Source of the DNA: Myxococcales bacterium
Lineage (GTDB): Bacteria; Myxococcota_A; Polyangia; Palsa-1104; JAEUJZ01
Direction of reading: 5' to 3'
NCBI GenBank assembly: GCA_016794505.1
Contig: JAEUJZ010000137.1
Coordinates: 62,001-126,000 of the forward strand
DNA: 64,000 nt
The translations under genes and the position numbers were made by a program. The notes below the pieces were generated by a model that did no database searches, was not told the origin of the DNA, and saw only the letters and a program-made list of their open reading frames with translations. Numbering within the stretch: position 1 is the stretch's first letter; each line of letters begins with the position of its first letter. This document shows positions 51,635 through 61,115 of the stretch, piece by piece.

Positions 51635-54274
51635 ATGGGCGCCGCTGCGTGGCCGGGCCGTTCCTGTGCGCCACAGATGACGGAGGATCGAACATACCCC
51701 GTCGTGCGGGCACAGCCGGGACCGCCGTTTGGCAGCCCCGCGCAGCGCTCACGCGAGCACGGCCGCATCGGCGGAGCAAGCGGTCGCGATGCCGCTCGCT
51801 TGCTTTCGCGCCTGCATCAAGCGCTTGGCCCGACTGCGACGACCCTGCGTGCCGAGGACGCCGCCGGCCTGCGCATGGTTGCCGACTGGGATGCCTGCAC
51901 GATCGAGGGACGGCCCATCCCAGACCTTGCGACGTGGCGCGACCTCGTCGATCGCGATCGCTTGGCCGCCGTGCAAGGCGCCTTCGTCCTGGCCTGGGTC
52001 GACGCCCACGGCCACCTGTGCCTGGCGCGCGACGCCATCGGCCATCGCTCGCTGTACTATGCCGCGCTGCCCGGCGGAGTCGTATTTGCCTCGACGATTC
52101 ATGCGGTACTGGCAGCACTTGCAGAGATCCACGGCCCAGCGCGCCTGCACCTTGCGGCCCTGCCCCGCTACCTGTCCTGCGCCTATGTGCCAGGGCGACA
52201 GACGCTGGCCGCGGGAGTCTGCAAGCTGCTTCCGGGCGAAATCCTGCGCTTTCAAGGTGCGCAGTCCCAGTCGCTGCGTTTCGTTCACATGCCGTCTGAA
52301 CCAGATCCGGCGAGCGTGCCCGATGAAGACACGCTGAGACGGCGACTGCGCGCAACGCTGGAGGAGACGATTCGCGACCTGCTGCCCGTCGACGATGAGA
52401 CTGCGGTGGGCGCGACCCTGTCGGGCGGCATCGATTCCAGCCTGGTGGTGGCACTGGCGCAGCGACAGCTTGGCGGGCGCTTGCAGACGTTTTCTCTGTC
52501 GTTTGGACCCGAGTACAAAAATGAGCTGCCATATAGCTCGCTTCTCGCCGCCCACTGCGGCACGCAGCACCGGATTATTGAGCTGTCCCCGCGCGTGGTG
52601 CTGGCTCATCTCGACCAGACGATCGGCCTGCTCAGCGATCCCAACGGCGATCCCCTGACGGTGCCCAATGCGCTGTGCTTTCGCGAGGCCGCCGAGCATG
52701 TCGGGATCGTTCTAAACGGCGAGGGAGGAGACCCCTGCTTTGGCGGTCCGAAAAACGTGCCGATGCTGCTCGCAGAGCTTCTGGGCGACGGGGGCGAGCC
52801 TTCAGGAAACGAGACGCGGGCCCGCGCCGGCAGTTACCTGCGCGCCCATCAGAAGTGTTACGAGGAGCTGGGCGACCTCATCCACCCGGACGTGTTGGCC
52901 GCCTGCAACGTCGCCGCGCTTGAAGCCGAGGTCGCAGAGCACTGGTCTGATCCGCGCTGGCATAGCTTCGTCGGCAAGCTGATGGCGCTGAACGTCCTGT
53001 GGAAAGGCGCGCACCACATCCTGCCCAAGGTCGATGAGCTGTCGGCGCCGTTTGGGGTCGTGCCTCGTTCGCCCTTGTTCGACCGCCGCGTCGTCGACAT
53101 CGCCTTTGAGGTTCCAGCGCGCCTGAAGCTGCACGGCAGCGTCGAAAAGTACCTACTCAAGCAGGCGGTGGCCGATGTCGTGCCCGCTGCGATCTGTGAT
53201 CGCCCCAAAAGCGGCATGCTCGTCCCCGTCGAAGGCTGGTTCTCGGGCCCGCTCTTGCCGCTGGCTCGCGAGCGGCTGCTTGATGGGCTACGTCCGTACC
53301 GCCTGTTTCAGCCGGCCTATTTGGAACGGCTGCTCGACGGAAAACTGCCCGGACTGCGACCACGGCGCGGCGTAAAGATCTGGCTCTTACTGACCTTGGA
53401 GGCCTGGCTGCGCCAAGTGCTGTCACCGACGCTGCGCAGCGAGCCAGGCAGACCTCTCACCGAGGTGGGCGGTGATAGGATGGAAGCCATGGCCGACCCT
53501 TCGCAGAAGAGCCGTGATGCCCAGGTTCTAAAGCGCGCCATTCAGCTTGCCGACCGAGACCGCGAGCAGGCCGATGCGCTGGTGCAAAAGCAGGTGCTGG
53601 CCGAAGCCGCAGAGGAGCTTGGTGTGCCGGCCCGCTATGTCGATCAGGCGGCAACCCAGCTTGCACGCGAGCAGCAGCAGGCGCGGGCCACCCGTCGCAA
53701 AGCGCTGCTTGTCGGCGTTTTCGCCACGACGGCATTGGCCGCTGTGCTGGGCACGCAGGCGCTGCTGCGACCGCGACCGCCGGTCCGCTATTCGATGGCG
53801 CCACAAAGTGGAAACTGGGCGCTAAACAAGAACGCGGAGACGCAAGCCCGCCTGCGCTTCGAGACAGCCGATGGGCACGAGGCCGCGGTGGTGCAGATCG
53901 AGCGCTTTGCCCCCGACGAAAGCGGCAAGTATCACGCCAACCTCGACGCCAGCCAGTCCGTGCCCAAGGTCGAGGACTATCGCAGCGTTGTGTTTTCCAG
54001 TCGCGGCCACGGACTCGGCCAAGTGCGCTTGTTTCTTGAGGTCGGCCCGCACGAGCGCTTTCGTTCGCCGCCGATCGCGTTGTCGCCGCAGTGGGTCGAG
54101 CACCGCCTGCCCCTTTCGCTGTTCGAGCCTCAGCGCCGCAACGGAGAAGCCTGGCAGCGCGCCGCAGCCTCGTCGCCGCATGGGGTACAGCGCCTCTCAT
54201 TCAAGCTGGGCCACTTCATGAACGATGCGACGGCCACGGGCGAGGCCGCTATCTCGGGCCTGCGCTTTGAATAG
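51635..54274 (+). CDS. AsnB-like synthetase fused to a membrane anchor and an outer domain
   Basis: The frame gives 879 residues from ATG 51635; ATG 51677 is an alternative and neither has a clear site. The N-terminal glutaminase-like lobe has lost the nucleophile Cys and most of its motifs, though ARDAIGHRSLYYAAL is kept. The synthetase lobe is intact (GATLSGGIDSSLVVAL, LNGEGGDPCFGG). After the usual end of the family (LLLTLEAWLRQVL, about 600) an extra ~280 residues follow. They comprise a helical segment (DREQADALVQKQVLAEAAEE), one transmembrane helix near 689-711 (ALLVGVFATTALAAVLGTQALL) and a beta-rich domain with WVEHRLPLSLFEPQ, like a carbohydrate-binding or CIA30-type sandwich. The tail is in frame with no stop, so it is a fusion, unless an internal start (53490, MADPSQ) makes it separate. 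Confidence 0.82.
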   Translation: MGAAAWPGRSCAPQMTEDRTYPVVRAQPGPPFGSPAQRSREHGRIGGASGRDAARLLSRLHQALGPTATTLRAEDAAGLRMVADWDACTIEGRPIPDLATWRDLVDRDRLAAVQGAFVLAWVDAHGHLCLARDAIGHRSLYYAALPGGVVFASTIHAVLAALAEIHGPARLHLAALPRYLSCAYVPGRQTLAAGVCKLLPGEILRFQGAQSQSLRFVHMPSEPDPASVPDEDTLRRRLRATLEETIRDLLPVDDETAVGATLSGGIDSSLVVALAQRQLGGRLQTFSLSFGPEYKNELPYSSLLAAHCGTQHRIIELSPRVVLAHLDQTIGLLSDPNGDPLTVPNALCFREAAEHVGIVLNGEGGDPCFGGPKNVPMLLAELLGDGGEPSGNETRARAGSYLRAHQKCYEELGDLIHPDVLAACNVAALEAEVAEHWSDPRWHSFVGKLMALNVLWKGAHHILPKVDELSAPFGVVPRSPLFDRRVVDIAFEVPARLKLHGSVEKYLLKQAVADVVPAAICDRPKSGMLVPVEGWFSGPLLPLARERLLDGLRPYRLFQPAYLERLLDGKLPGLRPRRGVKIWLLLTLEAWLRQVLSPTLRSEPGRPLTEVGGDRMEAMADPSQKSRDAQVLKRAIQLADRDREQADALVQKQVLAEAAEELGVPARYVDQAATQLAREQQQARATRRKALLVGVFATTALAAVLGTQALLRPRPPVRYSMAPQSGNWALNKNAETQARLRFETADGHEAAVVQIERFAPDESGKYHANLDASQSVPKVEDYRSVVFSSRGHGLGQVRLFLEVGPHERFRSPPIALSPQWVEHRLPLSLFEPQRRNGEAWQRAAASSPHGVQRLSFKLGHFMNDATATGEAAISGLRFE

Positions 54275-54312
54275 CGCGGCTTCTGTTCCGACGGACTCTC
54301 CTGTGCTCTGCG

Positions 54313-55005
54313 ATGCCAGCTGACTTCTTCCCCATCCAACTCACCCACGGCTTGCTGTTCGATCTACGCGACAGCGAGTACCCAACGCAGGTCTTCGGCG
54401 TGGCCCAAGGGCCGCTCGCGCTGTCGGAAACCGACACGCACTTTGGCCTGGTCACCGATGGAGAAATCGCCCTGACGCGGGGCCCAGATCGCTTCACGCT
54501 GCGCAAGGGAGCGTTCTTTGTCGTACCCGGTGCTGCGGATCTCGATGGAACACGCGGGCGCTGCCTGGTGATCAGCCGCCTGCGGTACCAGGGCTTGTTC
54601 CAGATCGGTGGGCCGCTCGAAGCTCGGGGGCGCTTGCGATACATCGACGGGTGCAGCGACACCCTGTTGGTCTGCCCACCGCGCTTGGGCGAGCCTTGCC
54701 TGAACCACCTGCACATTCCACCCGGCACGCATCAGTCGGCGCACAGCCACCCGTCTGAGCGCATTGGCGTCATTGCCGGTGGGCACGGAACCTGTGTGAC
54801 GGATTCGGGGCGCTATCCCCTGTCCCCTGGCATGGCCTGGCGCATCCCAACCGGCAGCCGCCACTGCTTCGTCACAGAGGACGAGCGGCTGGATGTCCTG
54901 GCCTGGCACCCCGACACGGACTTTGGCCCCACCGACGAAAACCACCCCATGCTGAACCGCACTTTTTTGAGCGCATCCGCCACAGCCTCGCCTGGGAATC
55001 GCTAG
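54313..55005 (+). CDS. Two-cupin protein
   Basis: The 230-residue protein has two cupin barrels. The first (about 20-110) is poorly supplied with metal ligands (THFGLVTDGEIALTRG, FTLRKGAFFVVPG). The second is canonical: LHIPPGTHQSAHSHPSERIGVIAGGHG, then YPLSPGMAWRIPTGSRHCF, with His residues for a metal site. Bicupins include dioxygenases, isomerases and decarboxylases, so the reaction is open. It follows the second AsnB-like gene by 38 bases on the same strand and probably works in the same pathway. Confidence 0.85.
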   Translation: MPADFFPIQLTHGLLFDLRDSEYPTQVFGVAQGPLALSETDTHFGLVTDGEIALTRGPDRFTLRKGAFFVVPGAADLDGTRGRCLVISRLRYQGLFQIGGPLEARGRLRYIDGCSDTLLVCPPRLGEPCLNHLHIPPGTHQSAHSHPSERIGVIAGGHGTCVTDSGRYPLSPGMAWRIPTGSRHCFVTEDERLDVLAWHPDTDFGPTDENHPMLNRTFLSASATASPGNR

Positions 55006-55197
55006 GCAGGCAGGTGGCCTGGCGTGATGGTTCCAGACCGGCTCACATAGGGCGTATTCCCGTCGCTGAATCAGCGCACACGCCGGACGGTTGACGTGAG
55101 CAGGGGATCCGCTTCACGCTATCGCATCCGCTGCGGCCGGGTCTGCGCTGCGCAGGGTACCGGCGCACCGGGGGGGGAATCAGGAGGAAGCTGTCCT

Positions 55198-55791
55198 ATG
55201 CGTGACCTGTTCGAAGCCATCGAGAAGCTGACCGTGGTGCTGGCGCTGCGCTTGGAAAACGCAGTGCGCAAGCGCGGCTGGGCCGGCAAGCCAATCTGCG
55301 AGCGCTTTGAGGCCGACGGGCCCGGACGGACGATCTATCCGCAGCGCATCGATCTGCCACTGCCCAGGGGCAACCGTGTGCTGTTTCTGCCCGATGCCGC
55401 ACCCACCGAAGGGCAGACAAGCTGGCGCATTCAGGTCAAGCGCAACGACGGCGTAGTCCGCCGCAGCTGGAAGGACGGCTTGAACGTTCGCCCCGTTGAC
55501 GGTGGCTATCAGCTGTTTCTGCGCGACGAGGTTCTAAGCGAGCCGGTTTTCAAGCAGCTTCTCGACGAGCTCGCTGAGTCGGGGCTGTCGGGCCATGCCT
55601 TGATGATCGCCAAGGCGTACACCTCGCGCTTCGCCAGCGTCCCCGCCGAGGTCTATGAGGCCCTGCTTGCCGCGCAGTACGTCGAGCAGCTAGAGCAAAT
55701 GCACGAGGCCGTCCTGACAGGTGCCTCGCAGCTCGATGTGCAGACCGAGCTGGCTCGCCTGTCGCGCTTTAAGCCCGAGAACTCGGCCTAG
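55198..55791 (+). CDS. Hypothetical protein at the end of the AsnB cluster
   Basis: From ATG 55198, preceded by GGAGGAAGCTGTCCT, the product is 197 residues, soluble, with mixed alpha/beta character (MRDLFEAIEKLTVVLALRLE, RIDLPLPRGNRVLFLPDA, SWRIQVKRNDGVVRRSWKDG, then helices ending LARLSRFKPENSA). No motif or family is recognised. It starts 192 bases after the cupin gene, so it may have its own promoter. Its stop codon overlaps the stop of the next, convergent gene by three bases. Confidence 0.75.
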   Translation: MRDLFEAIEKLTVVLALRLENAVRKRGWAGKPICERFEADGPGRTIYPQRIDLPLPRGNRVLFLPDAAPTEGQTSWRIQVKRNDGVVRRSWKDGLNVRPVDGGYQLFLRDEVLSEPVFKQLLDELAESGLSGHALMIAKAYTSRFASVPAEVYEALLAAQYVEQLEQMHEAVLTGASQLDVQTELARLSRFKPENSA

Positions 55792-56825
55792 AAGCAGAAG
55801 TTGTCTCCGGCAAGCCGCGGGTAGTAGTAGATAAATGCGTTGCAGTGCTCGCTGGTCTCGACGGTGGGTCCAAAGGTAAAGCAGCAGCCATCCTGTGGGT
55901 TGCCGCACAGATCAGCCGGCGCCGTGAACTCGCAGCGATACAACACACCGCCTTTGTCGGGAATCGGCACGGCAAGCTCGCGGGCCATCACTGGATCGCT
56001 CCACGACGTGTTGTCGTAAAACTGGCTGCCTTTGCCGTTGGTCTCGTCCCACGCGAACATCGAAAAGCGCGTGCCACGACTGTGAAAGTGGCCGTTGGCG
56101 GCAACCACCGTAGCGGCGTGACCGAAGCGGCAGACCTTTTCAAAATACTTGGTCTCACCGGGGCAGATGCGCAGGTTCTGGTTGGTGGCAAAGAACGTGC
56201 CCAGCTCGGACTTCACGTCGGCCTTGGGCATGTACTCGAAGTTGATCCAGGCCTCGCCGCTGTCGGGCGTCACCTGCGTCGTCGCATTCACATAGTGCGA
56301 CTGCACCATCAAGAGCTCGCCGGGCAGGAACTTCTGTGCGACGCCCGTGGGCAGGGCGTAGTCGACCGTCTCGTGGCCAGGATCGGACGACTGGCTGTTT
56401 ATGACCAGCGGCCAGTCCGACCAGTTGCTGCTGACCCAGCAGGGGTTCTTTTGATCGTTGCCGCCTTTGACAACCTCGCCGTCTTCGCCGCGCAGGTTCT
56501 TTAGCGTCCCGACGCGAAACACGTTCAGGTGGTGCGATCCGGTGCGCTGCCGCAGGACCATGCGGTGGACGAAAACGTCCTCGCTGGACGGAACGCGGAA
56601 GAAGTAGCAGTCCTGGTTTTCCTGCCCAGCCGACACGGTGATCGGCAGAGTCTTCAGCTGAAATCCCTGGCCGGCAGCCGGTGGCGCTAGCGGCTCGATG
56701 GGCGGCGTCGGCATCATGCCAGGACAGCCAGTTCCGACGCTGACCAGGCACGCAAACAACGCGATGATCCGGCGCGACAGGCAGCGCGCCGACCCGATGG
56801 AGGACGAGGCTGGATGGGCTGGCAT
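55788..56825 (-). CDS. Copper type II monooxygenase-like exported protein (PHM/DBM superfamily)
   Basis: From ATG 56825, after GAGGTACCCC, the product is 345 residues with a lipoprotein-type signal (RIIALFACLVSVGTGC). Motifs of the peptidylglycine/dopamine monooxygenase fold are visible: CYFFRVPSSEDVFVHRMVLR, RTGSHHLNVFR (His-His pair), LMVQSHYVNATT, and NGHFHSRGTRFSMF (His-x-His). Many cysteines support an exported, disulfide-stabilised protein. Conservation of all copper ligands cannot be confirmed without alignment, so enzyme or copper-binding role is open. The gene is last in a minus-strand series of envelope genes. Confidence 0.78.
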   Translation of the reverse strand: MPAHPASSSIGSARCLSRRIIALFACLVSVGTGCPGMMPTPPIEPLAPPAAGQGFQLKTLPITVSAGQENQDCYFFRVPSSEDVFVHRMVLRQRTGSHHLNVFRVGTLKNLRGEDGEVVKGGNDQKNPCWVSSNWSDWPLVINSQSSDPGHETVDYALPTGVAQKFLPGELLMVQSHYVNATTQVTPDSGEAWINFEYMPKADVKSELGTFFATNQNLRICPGETKYFEKVCRFGHAATVVAANGHFHSRGTRFSMFAWDETNGKGSQFYDNTSWSDPVMARELAVPIPDKGGVLYRCEFTAPADLCGNPQDGCCFTFGPTVETSEHCNAFIYYYPRLAGDNFCF

Positions 56826-56967
56826 GGGGTACCTCACTGACAGCGATTCTTGGATCATGACATGCATCCTTGCATGCCGGGTGCCAGCAGTGAGAACACC
56901 CGACTGCGAGAGAGCCCCTGCGTCGCCACATCAGAAATCTGTGACCCATCGAGTTTCATACGAGAAG

Positions 56968-58107
56968 CTAGCCCCCGGATCGACGCAGCCAGGCCTGCAC
57001 GGTCTGCCCAAAGGGATCGGTCGGGCGTCCAGGGTCGGGCGGGTTGTTCGGCAAGACCACCGGCCCGCCGTTCCCCCCCAGCGTCAGGTGCGGCAGATCG
57101 CCTCCTGACCAGGCCAGGCTCGACAGTCGCCGCTCATCGATATAGGCCTGCAGCGACAGCAGCCAGGCGCGAGCCGCCGCCTTGCTGCCGAGACCCACCG
57201 GCATCTCGTTGCTCTCGTCCGCGCCATACTCACCGACCAGCACCGGCACGTCGCGAGCCACCTGGCCAAAGCGCACATCCCACTCGCTGGCCATGGCCGG
57301 AGGCGACGTCTTCCAGGGATACGGGTGCGTGGCATAGATCACCGGCCCCAGCCCCGTGATGCGATGTTCAGGCTCGGCCAGCGGCGACAGATCGTATGCC
57401 CAGTCGAGCCCGCCGACGACGACCAGTGTCTCGCTGGCACCCGCGCTGCGGATGGCGCCCAGGATGCGCTCGGCGTTGGCCTTCCACGTCACCCATGAGA
57501 CGCTGTGCGGCTCGTTCCAGATATCGAAGGCAACGTGCGGCTCACCGCCAAATGTCCGCGCGATATCGGCCCACAGCGCGGGCGTCGTAGCCGGGTCGGG
57601 TTGGGCGATGTTCAGTCCATTTGCGTCATAGCCATGCAGGTCCAAAACGACGTACAGGCCCAGGCTCTTGGCTGCGGCGATGATGTCGGCGATGCCCTGA
57701 CGGTACTTGAGCGCCTCGGCGTACGTCGTGTAGTAGCTCTGCCCGAACGGCAGACGGATCACGGTGACCTGCCACTCGTCGCGCCAGCGGCGAAGCTCGG
57801 CGCTGGGATCGCTGCCAAAGCCGGCTGGCAGCAGACCATTTTTGTGCTGCAAGCCCGAGCGATTGATGCCCTTTAGCCACACCGGCCGCAGGACATCGCC
57901 ACAGCGCACCGCAAGCTGTGCCCCAGCGATGGTCAAGCGCGGCAGCGAGCCCGGCGCTGTCGTCGCAGCGCACTGCCTTTGCGGATCCGTGATCACATCC
58001 CGTGCCGGATCAGGCATCGCATCTTCGGGCACGGTCCCGCCGCAGGCCCAAAGCGCCAGGATCGACAGCAGCCAACACCACCGGGCCACCTGCGCAGGAA
58101 GGATCAT
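56968..58107 (-). CDS. Glycoside hydrolase family 5 (cellulase-type) lipoprotein
   Basis: From ATG 58107 the product is 379 residues. The signal WLLSILALWACGG suggests a lipoprotein. The GH5 barrel is clear: WLKGINRSGLQH, VIRLPFGQSYY, LYVVLDLHGYDANG, the acid/base Glu in VAFDIWNEPHSV, YATHPYPWK and the nucleophile Glu in VLVGEYGADES. The fold end contains LAWSGGDLPHL. It should hydrolyse a beta-1,4-linked polysaccharide at the cell surface. It lies 71 bases downstream of the TonB-receptor gene on the same strand. The N-terminal extension open to 58419 has no site and was excluded. Confidence 0.92.
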   Translation of the reverse strand: MILPAQVARWCWLLSILALWACGGTVPEDAMPDPARDVITDPQRQCAATTAPGSLPRLTIAGAQLAVRCGDVLRPVWLKGINRSGLQHKNGLLPAGFGSDPSAELRRWRDEWQVTVIRLPFGQSYYTTYAEALKYRQGIADIIAAAKSLGLYVVLDLHGYDANGLNIAQPDPATTPALWADIARTFGGEPHVAFDIWNEPHSVSWVTWKANAERILGAIRSAGASETLVVVGGLDWAYDLSPLAEPEHRITGLGPVIYATHPYPWKTSPPAMASEWDVRFGQVARDVPVLVGEYGADESNEMPVGLGSKAAARAWLLSLQAYIDERRLSSLAWSGGDLPHLTLGGNGGPVVLPNNPPDPGRPTDPFGQTVQAWLRRSGG

Positions 58108-58178
58108 GCATACAGCGTATCGCGACTCGCCTGCCCTCTGCTGTCGCTGTCGCCCCCCGCAGCAGCGACTCGCCCACG

Positions 58179-61115
58179 CTAGTACTGGTAGCGCACGCCA
58201 AGCTGCACACGCAGCGGCGTCTGCCGATTCAAGACCGCCCCATAGGTCGCCGCGTTGTTCGATTCGAAGCCGGTCGGCACCGACAGATCGAGCGCGTTGA
58301 AGATGTCGGCGATGAACGACAGGCGATGGTTGCCGACGCGGCTGCGGAACGGATCCAGGATGTCGTACTGCGCCCGCACATCGATGGTCAGCGTGTCGGG
58401 GTTGCGAAGCTCTGTCCACTTGCGAATGTCGTTGGGATCGGCGTTGGGATCGACGCCGCGCCAGCCATAGCGCGCGACATAGCCGTTCGGGGCCAGGTAC
58501 AGCCGCGTCGCCGGGCCGCCTGTGAAAAAGGCCAGGTTGGCACCCAGCGTGAGGCCCTTCCAGGTATAGCTGCCGTTGGCCTTGACCGCGTGCCGCCGAT
58601 CGTCGGGAAGGTAGCCATACAGCCGGAAGTCGCGCGGGGAGTCATCGCGCAGCGTCGTGATCTGATCGTCGTTGGTGCCATCCAGCCACGACAGGGTATA
58701 GGCGATGAACGCCGACCAGTTCGGGCTGGGGTTGCCGCCGATCGTGAAGTCCAAGCCGTGATAGCGACGGAAGGCCTCCTTGGTCGGGCGATATGCGTAG
58801 ATGCTGCCATAGCGCTCGTCGCCATAGTCGGCATAGGCGCCACCGTCGAGAGAAAAGCGCGCATTGAGCTCGTAATCGTCCCACATAAAAGACAGCATGC
58901 GGTACGTATACGTAACATTTGCAATGACGTTCGCGACCACTTCGCGATCGATCGAGGCGGTCACGAAGTCGGCGCGCGGCGGCGTCAAGGACAGGCGCGC
59001 ATTGCCGCACTCCGCGAGAAGCTGCCCCTGGTTTTCACCATCGGTGCAGCGCCCGCGCAGGTCATAGCCAGACTTGCCGCCCGATGAGCTGACGAAGCGA
59101 TCGAAGCGTCCGCTGCTGCGGTTCCACTGCCAGGTGCTGAGCTGCTGCCGAGCATCCGCCGACGATGCGGTCAGAAGTGACAGCGTCTCGTTGGCGCGGC
59201 CGTATGCGAACTTGACCACGGTCTTGCCGTCGCGGGTCAGATCGACGCTGATGCCCAAGCGCGGACCAAAGCCGAGCAGGTTCTGCACCACCTCGCCCTG
59301 TGAGTTCTTGGTCACGCCATAGTCGATGCGCATGCCGGGCACGATGGTCAGCCAGCGCGTCGGCTTCCACAGATCCTGAATGAAGCCACCGACGCCAAAG
59401 CCCTGCTGCCGCAGCACCAGCGCCGGGTCGTAATAGGTGGCCTGAAAGCACGGCGTCGCCAACGAGCCAGCCCGCGGGGTGGGCTGCAGCGGATTGCAGC
59501 CGAACGGCCGATCGATCGACGTCGCGTCGCGCACCAGGGCGCCGCCGTCGCCGGACTGGTTGGTGTCGTCGGTGTACGTCGAGTTGCCGCCCGTGGCGAT
59601 GTAGCGATAGCGATTCAAGAACGAAAGCTGCGCCCCCGCCTTGAACGTGTGCTCGCCCAGCCAGCCCTTTTTCACCCAGGTCACCGTCGGATCGAACTGA
59701 TATCGCCAGCGCTGATCGTCCTGCAGGCGCGAAGCCTGCGCCGCGTTCCAGCGAATGGTGCTCGCGCGATCGAAGTAGTTCGAGCTGACGTAGTCCTCGT
59801 TGCCGTGCGAGATCTCAAGCCGCTGCACCGACAGGCCGGCTTGCACGCCAAAGATCAAGTTGTCGCGAATGAACCAGTCATAGTTGAGGACGCCGAACAA
59901 GCCGCCCTGCTTCTGCGTGTACTCGGCTTCGTTGGTGAACGTGTTGGCCTGCTGCGCGTTGTTGATCGTCGCGGGATCGCTGTTGAACGACAGCTCCAAG
60001 CGATGCCGCGCTGCCGGTTGAAACGTCAGCTTGATGCGCGGATACACGCCCAAGAACACGCGCGCGTCATGCTGCGTATTCAGCGGCGGCCCCGGCACCA
60101 CCGAGCTCAGGTTGTAGCGAACCTCCGTCGCCAGATAGAACCACAGCTTCTGCTTGATCAGCGGCCCCGACAGGTTGATGTTGCCCTGATACTGGGCGTT
60201 GGGCGGACGCGGGTCGCTCTGATCGCTGAGCTTGCCTTCGTAAAGCTGCGATCCGGCGCGGGCTCCGGCCGACAGCGCCTGATGGTTCAGGTAGAAGCTG
60301 GCGTCGACGTGAAACTGGTCCGATCCGCGCTTGGTAATCAGGTTGATGACGCCGCCCATCGAGTTGTACTGCGCGTCCACAGCCAGCAGCTGCGCGTCGA
60401 CCTGGGCGATGGCGTCGAAGTTAAAGTTGGTGCTGAACGTGTTCGTCACCGGGTCGGTGACGTCCATGCCGTCGACTAGGTAGCGATTGTGGCGAAAGCT
60501 GCCGCCAGCCATGACTGGGTTCCCGGTGCCGATGACACCGGGAAGCTGCTGCACGATGCTCTGATAGCTGCGCTGCGTCGCGATCTTGCCCTGCTGCTCG
60601 GCCGTCAACACCCGCCCCGTCGAGACCTTGTCGGTGTCGATGCGCTTGCGCTCTTCGACGATGGTGGTCGTCTCGCTGGCGGCCAGCTCGGCAGAAAACT
60701 CGATGCGAATGTTCTGCGTCTCACCCAGCTCGACCCGCGCCTTGCGCTTGATCGGCCGCATGCCTTCATACGCGACGGTGATCGTGTATACGCCGTGCGG
60801 CACGCTGGGAAAGTCGAAGCCACCTTCTTCATCGGTGACCGCGTTGCGCTGGCCGATCATGGCATCGCTGCGGATGGTCACCTTGGCCCCCGGAAGGGGA
60901 ACCTGGCTGCCCTTTTCAATCACCGCGCCACGCAAGCGGCCATTCTGTTCACCGACGGCAAAGGCCGACTGCGGCGCCGCAAGCTGCACGGCCAGACCGG
61001 CCGCCACAGGCAGCACGGCCGCCGATCCCCAGATAAGGCGCGTCAGCCGCGTGGCCCGCCGCATCGCCGATGCTCTAGACCCCCTCGGATCCATCTGCAC
61101 TCGTTGCCTCGTCAT
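58179..61115 (-). CDS. TonB-dependent outer-membrane receptor, Oar-like with carboxypeptidase-regulatory domain
   Basis: The 978-residue product has a signal peptide (VLPVAAGLAVQLAAPQSAFA) and a CarboxypepD_reg-like domain (LRGAVIEKGSQVPLPGAKVTI, VPHGVYTITVAYEGM). The plug follows (EERKRIDTDKVSTGRVLTAE, QSIVQQLPGVIG, RYLVDGMDVTDP, NSMGGVINLITKRGS), then a long barrel of aromatic-rich strands ending RVQLGVRYQY with the C-terminal aromatic Tyr. It transports or binds a ligand under TonB energy; the neighbouring GH5 enzyme makes glycan a candidate. Its ATG overlaps the stop of the lipoprotein gene by four bases. Confidence 0.93.
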   Translation of the reverse strand: MTRQRVQMDPRGSRASAMRRATRLTRLIWGSAAVLPVAAGLAVQLAAPQSAFAVGEQNGRLRGAVIEKGSQVPLPGAKVTIRSDAMIGQRNAVTDEEGGFDFPSVPHGVYTITVAYEGMRPIKRKARVELGETQNIRIEFSAELAASETTTIVEERKRIDTDKVSTGRVLTAEQQGKIATQRSYQSIVQQLPGVIGTGNPVMAGGSFRHNRYLVDGMDVTDPVTNTFSTNFNFDAIAQVDAQLLAVDAQYNSMGGVINLITKRGSDQFHVDASFYLNHQALSAGARAGSQLYEGKLSDQSDPRPPNAQYQGNINLSGPLIKQKLWFYLATEVRYNLSSVVPGPPLNTQHDARVFLGVYPRIKLTFQPAARHRLELSFNSDPATINNAQQANTFTNEAEYTQKQGGLFGVLNYDWFIRDNLIFGVQAGLSVQRLEISHGNEDYVSSNYFDRASTIRWNAAQASRLQDDQRWRYQFDPTVTWVKKGWLGEHTFKAGAQLSFLNRYRYIATGGNSTYTDDTNQSGDGGALVRDATSIDRPFGCNPLQPTPRAGSLATPCFQATYYDPALVLRQQGFGVGGFIQDLWKPTRWLTIVPGMRIDYGVTKNSQGEVVQNLLGFGPRLGISVDLTRDGKTVVKFAYGRANETLSLLTASSADARQQLSTWQWNRSSGRFDRFVSSSGGKSGYDLRGRCTDGENQGQLLAECGNARLSLTPPRADFVTASIDREVVANVIANVTYTYRMLSFMWDDYELNARFSLDGGAYADYGDERYGSIYAYRPTKEAFRRYHGLDFTIGGNPSPNWSAFIAYTLSWLDGTNDDQITTLRDDSPRDFRLYGYLPDDRRHAVKANGSYTWKGLTLGANLAFFTGGPATRLYLAPNGYVARYGWRGVDPNADPNDIRKWTELRNPDTLTIDVRAQYDILDPFRSRVGNHRLSFIADIFNALDLSVPTGFESNNAATYGAVLNRQTPLRVQLGVRYQY

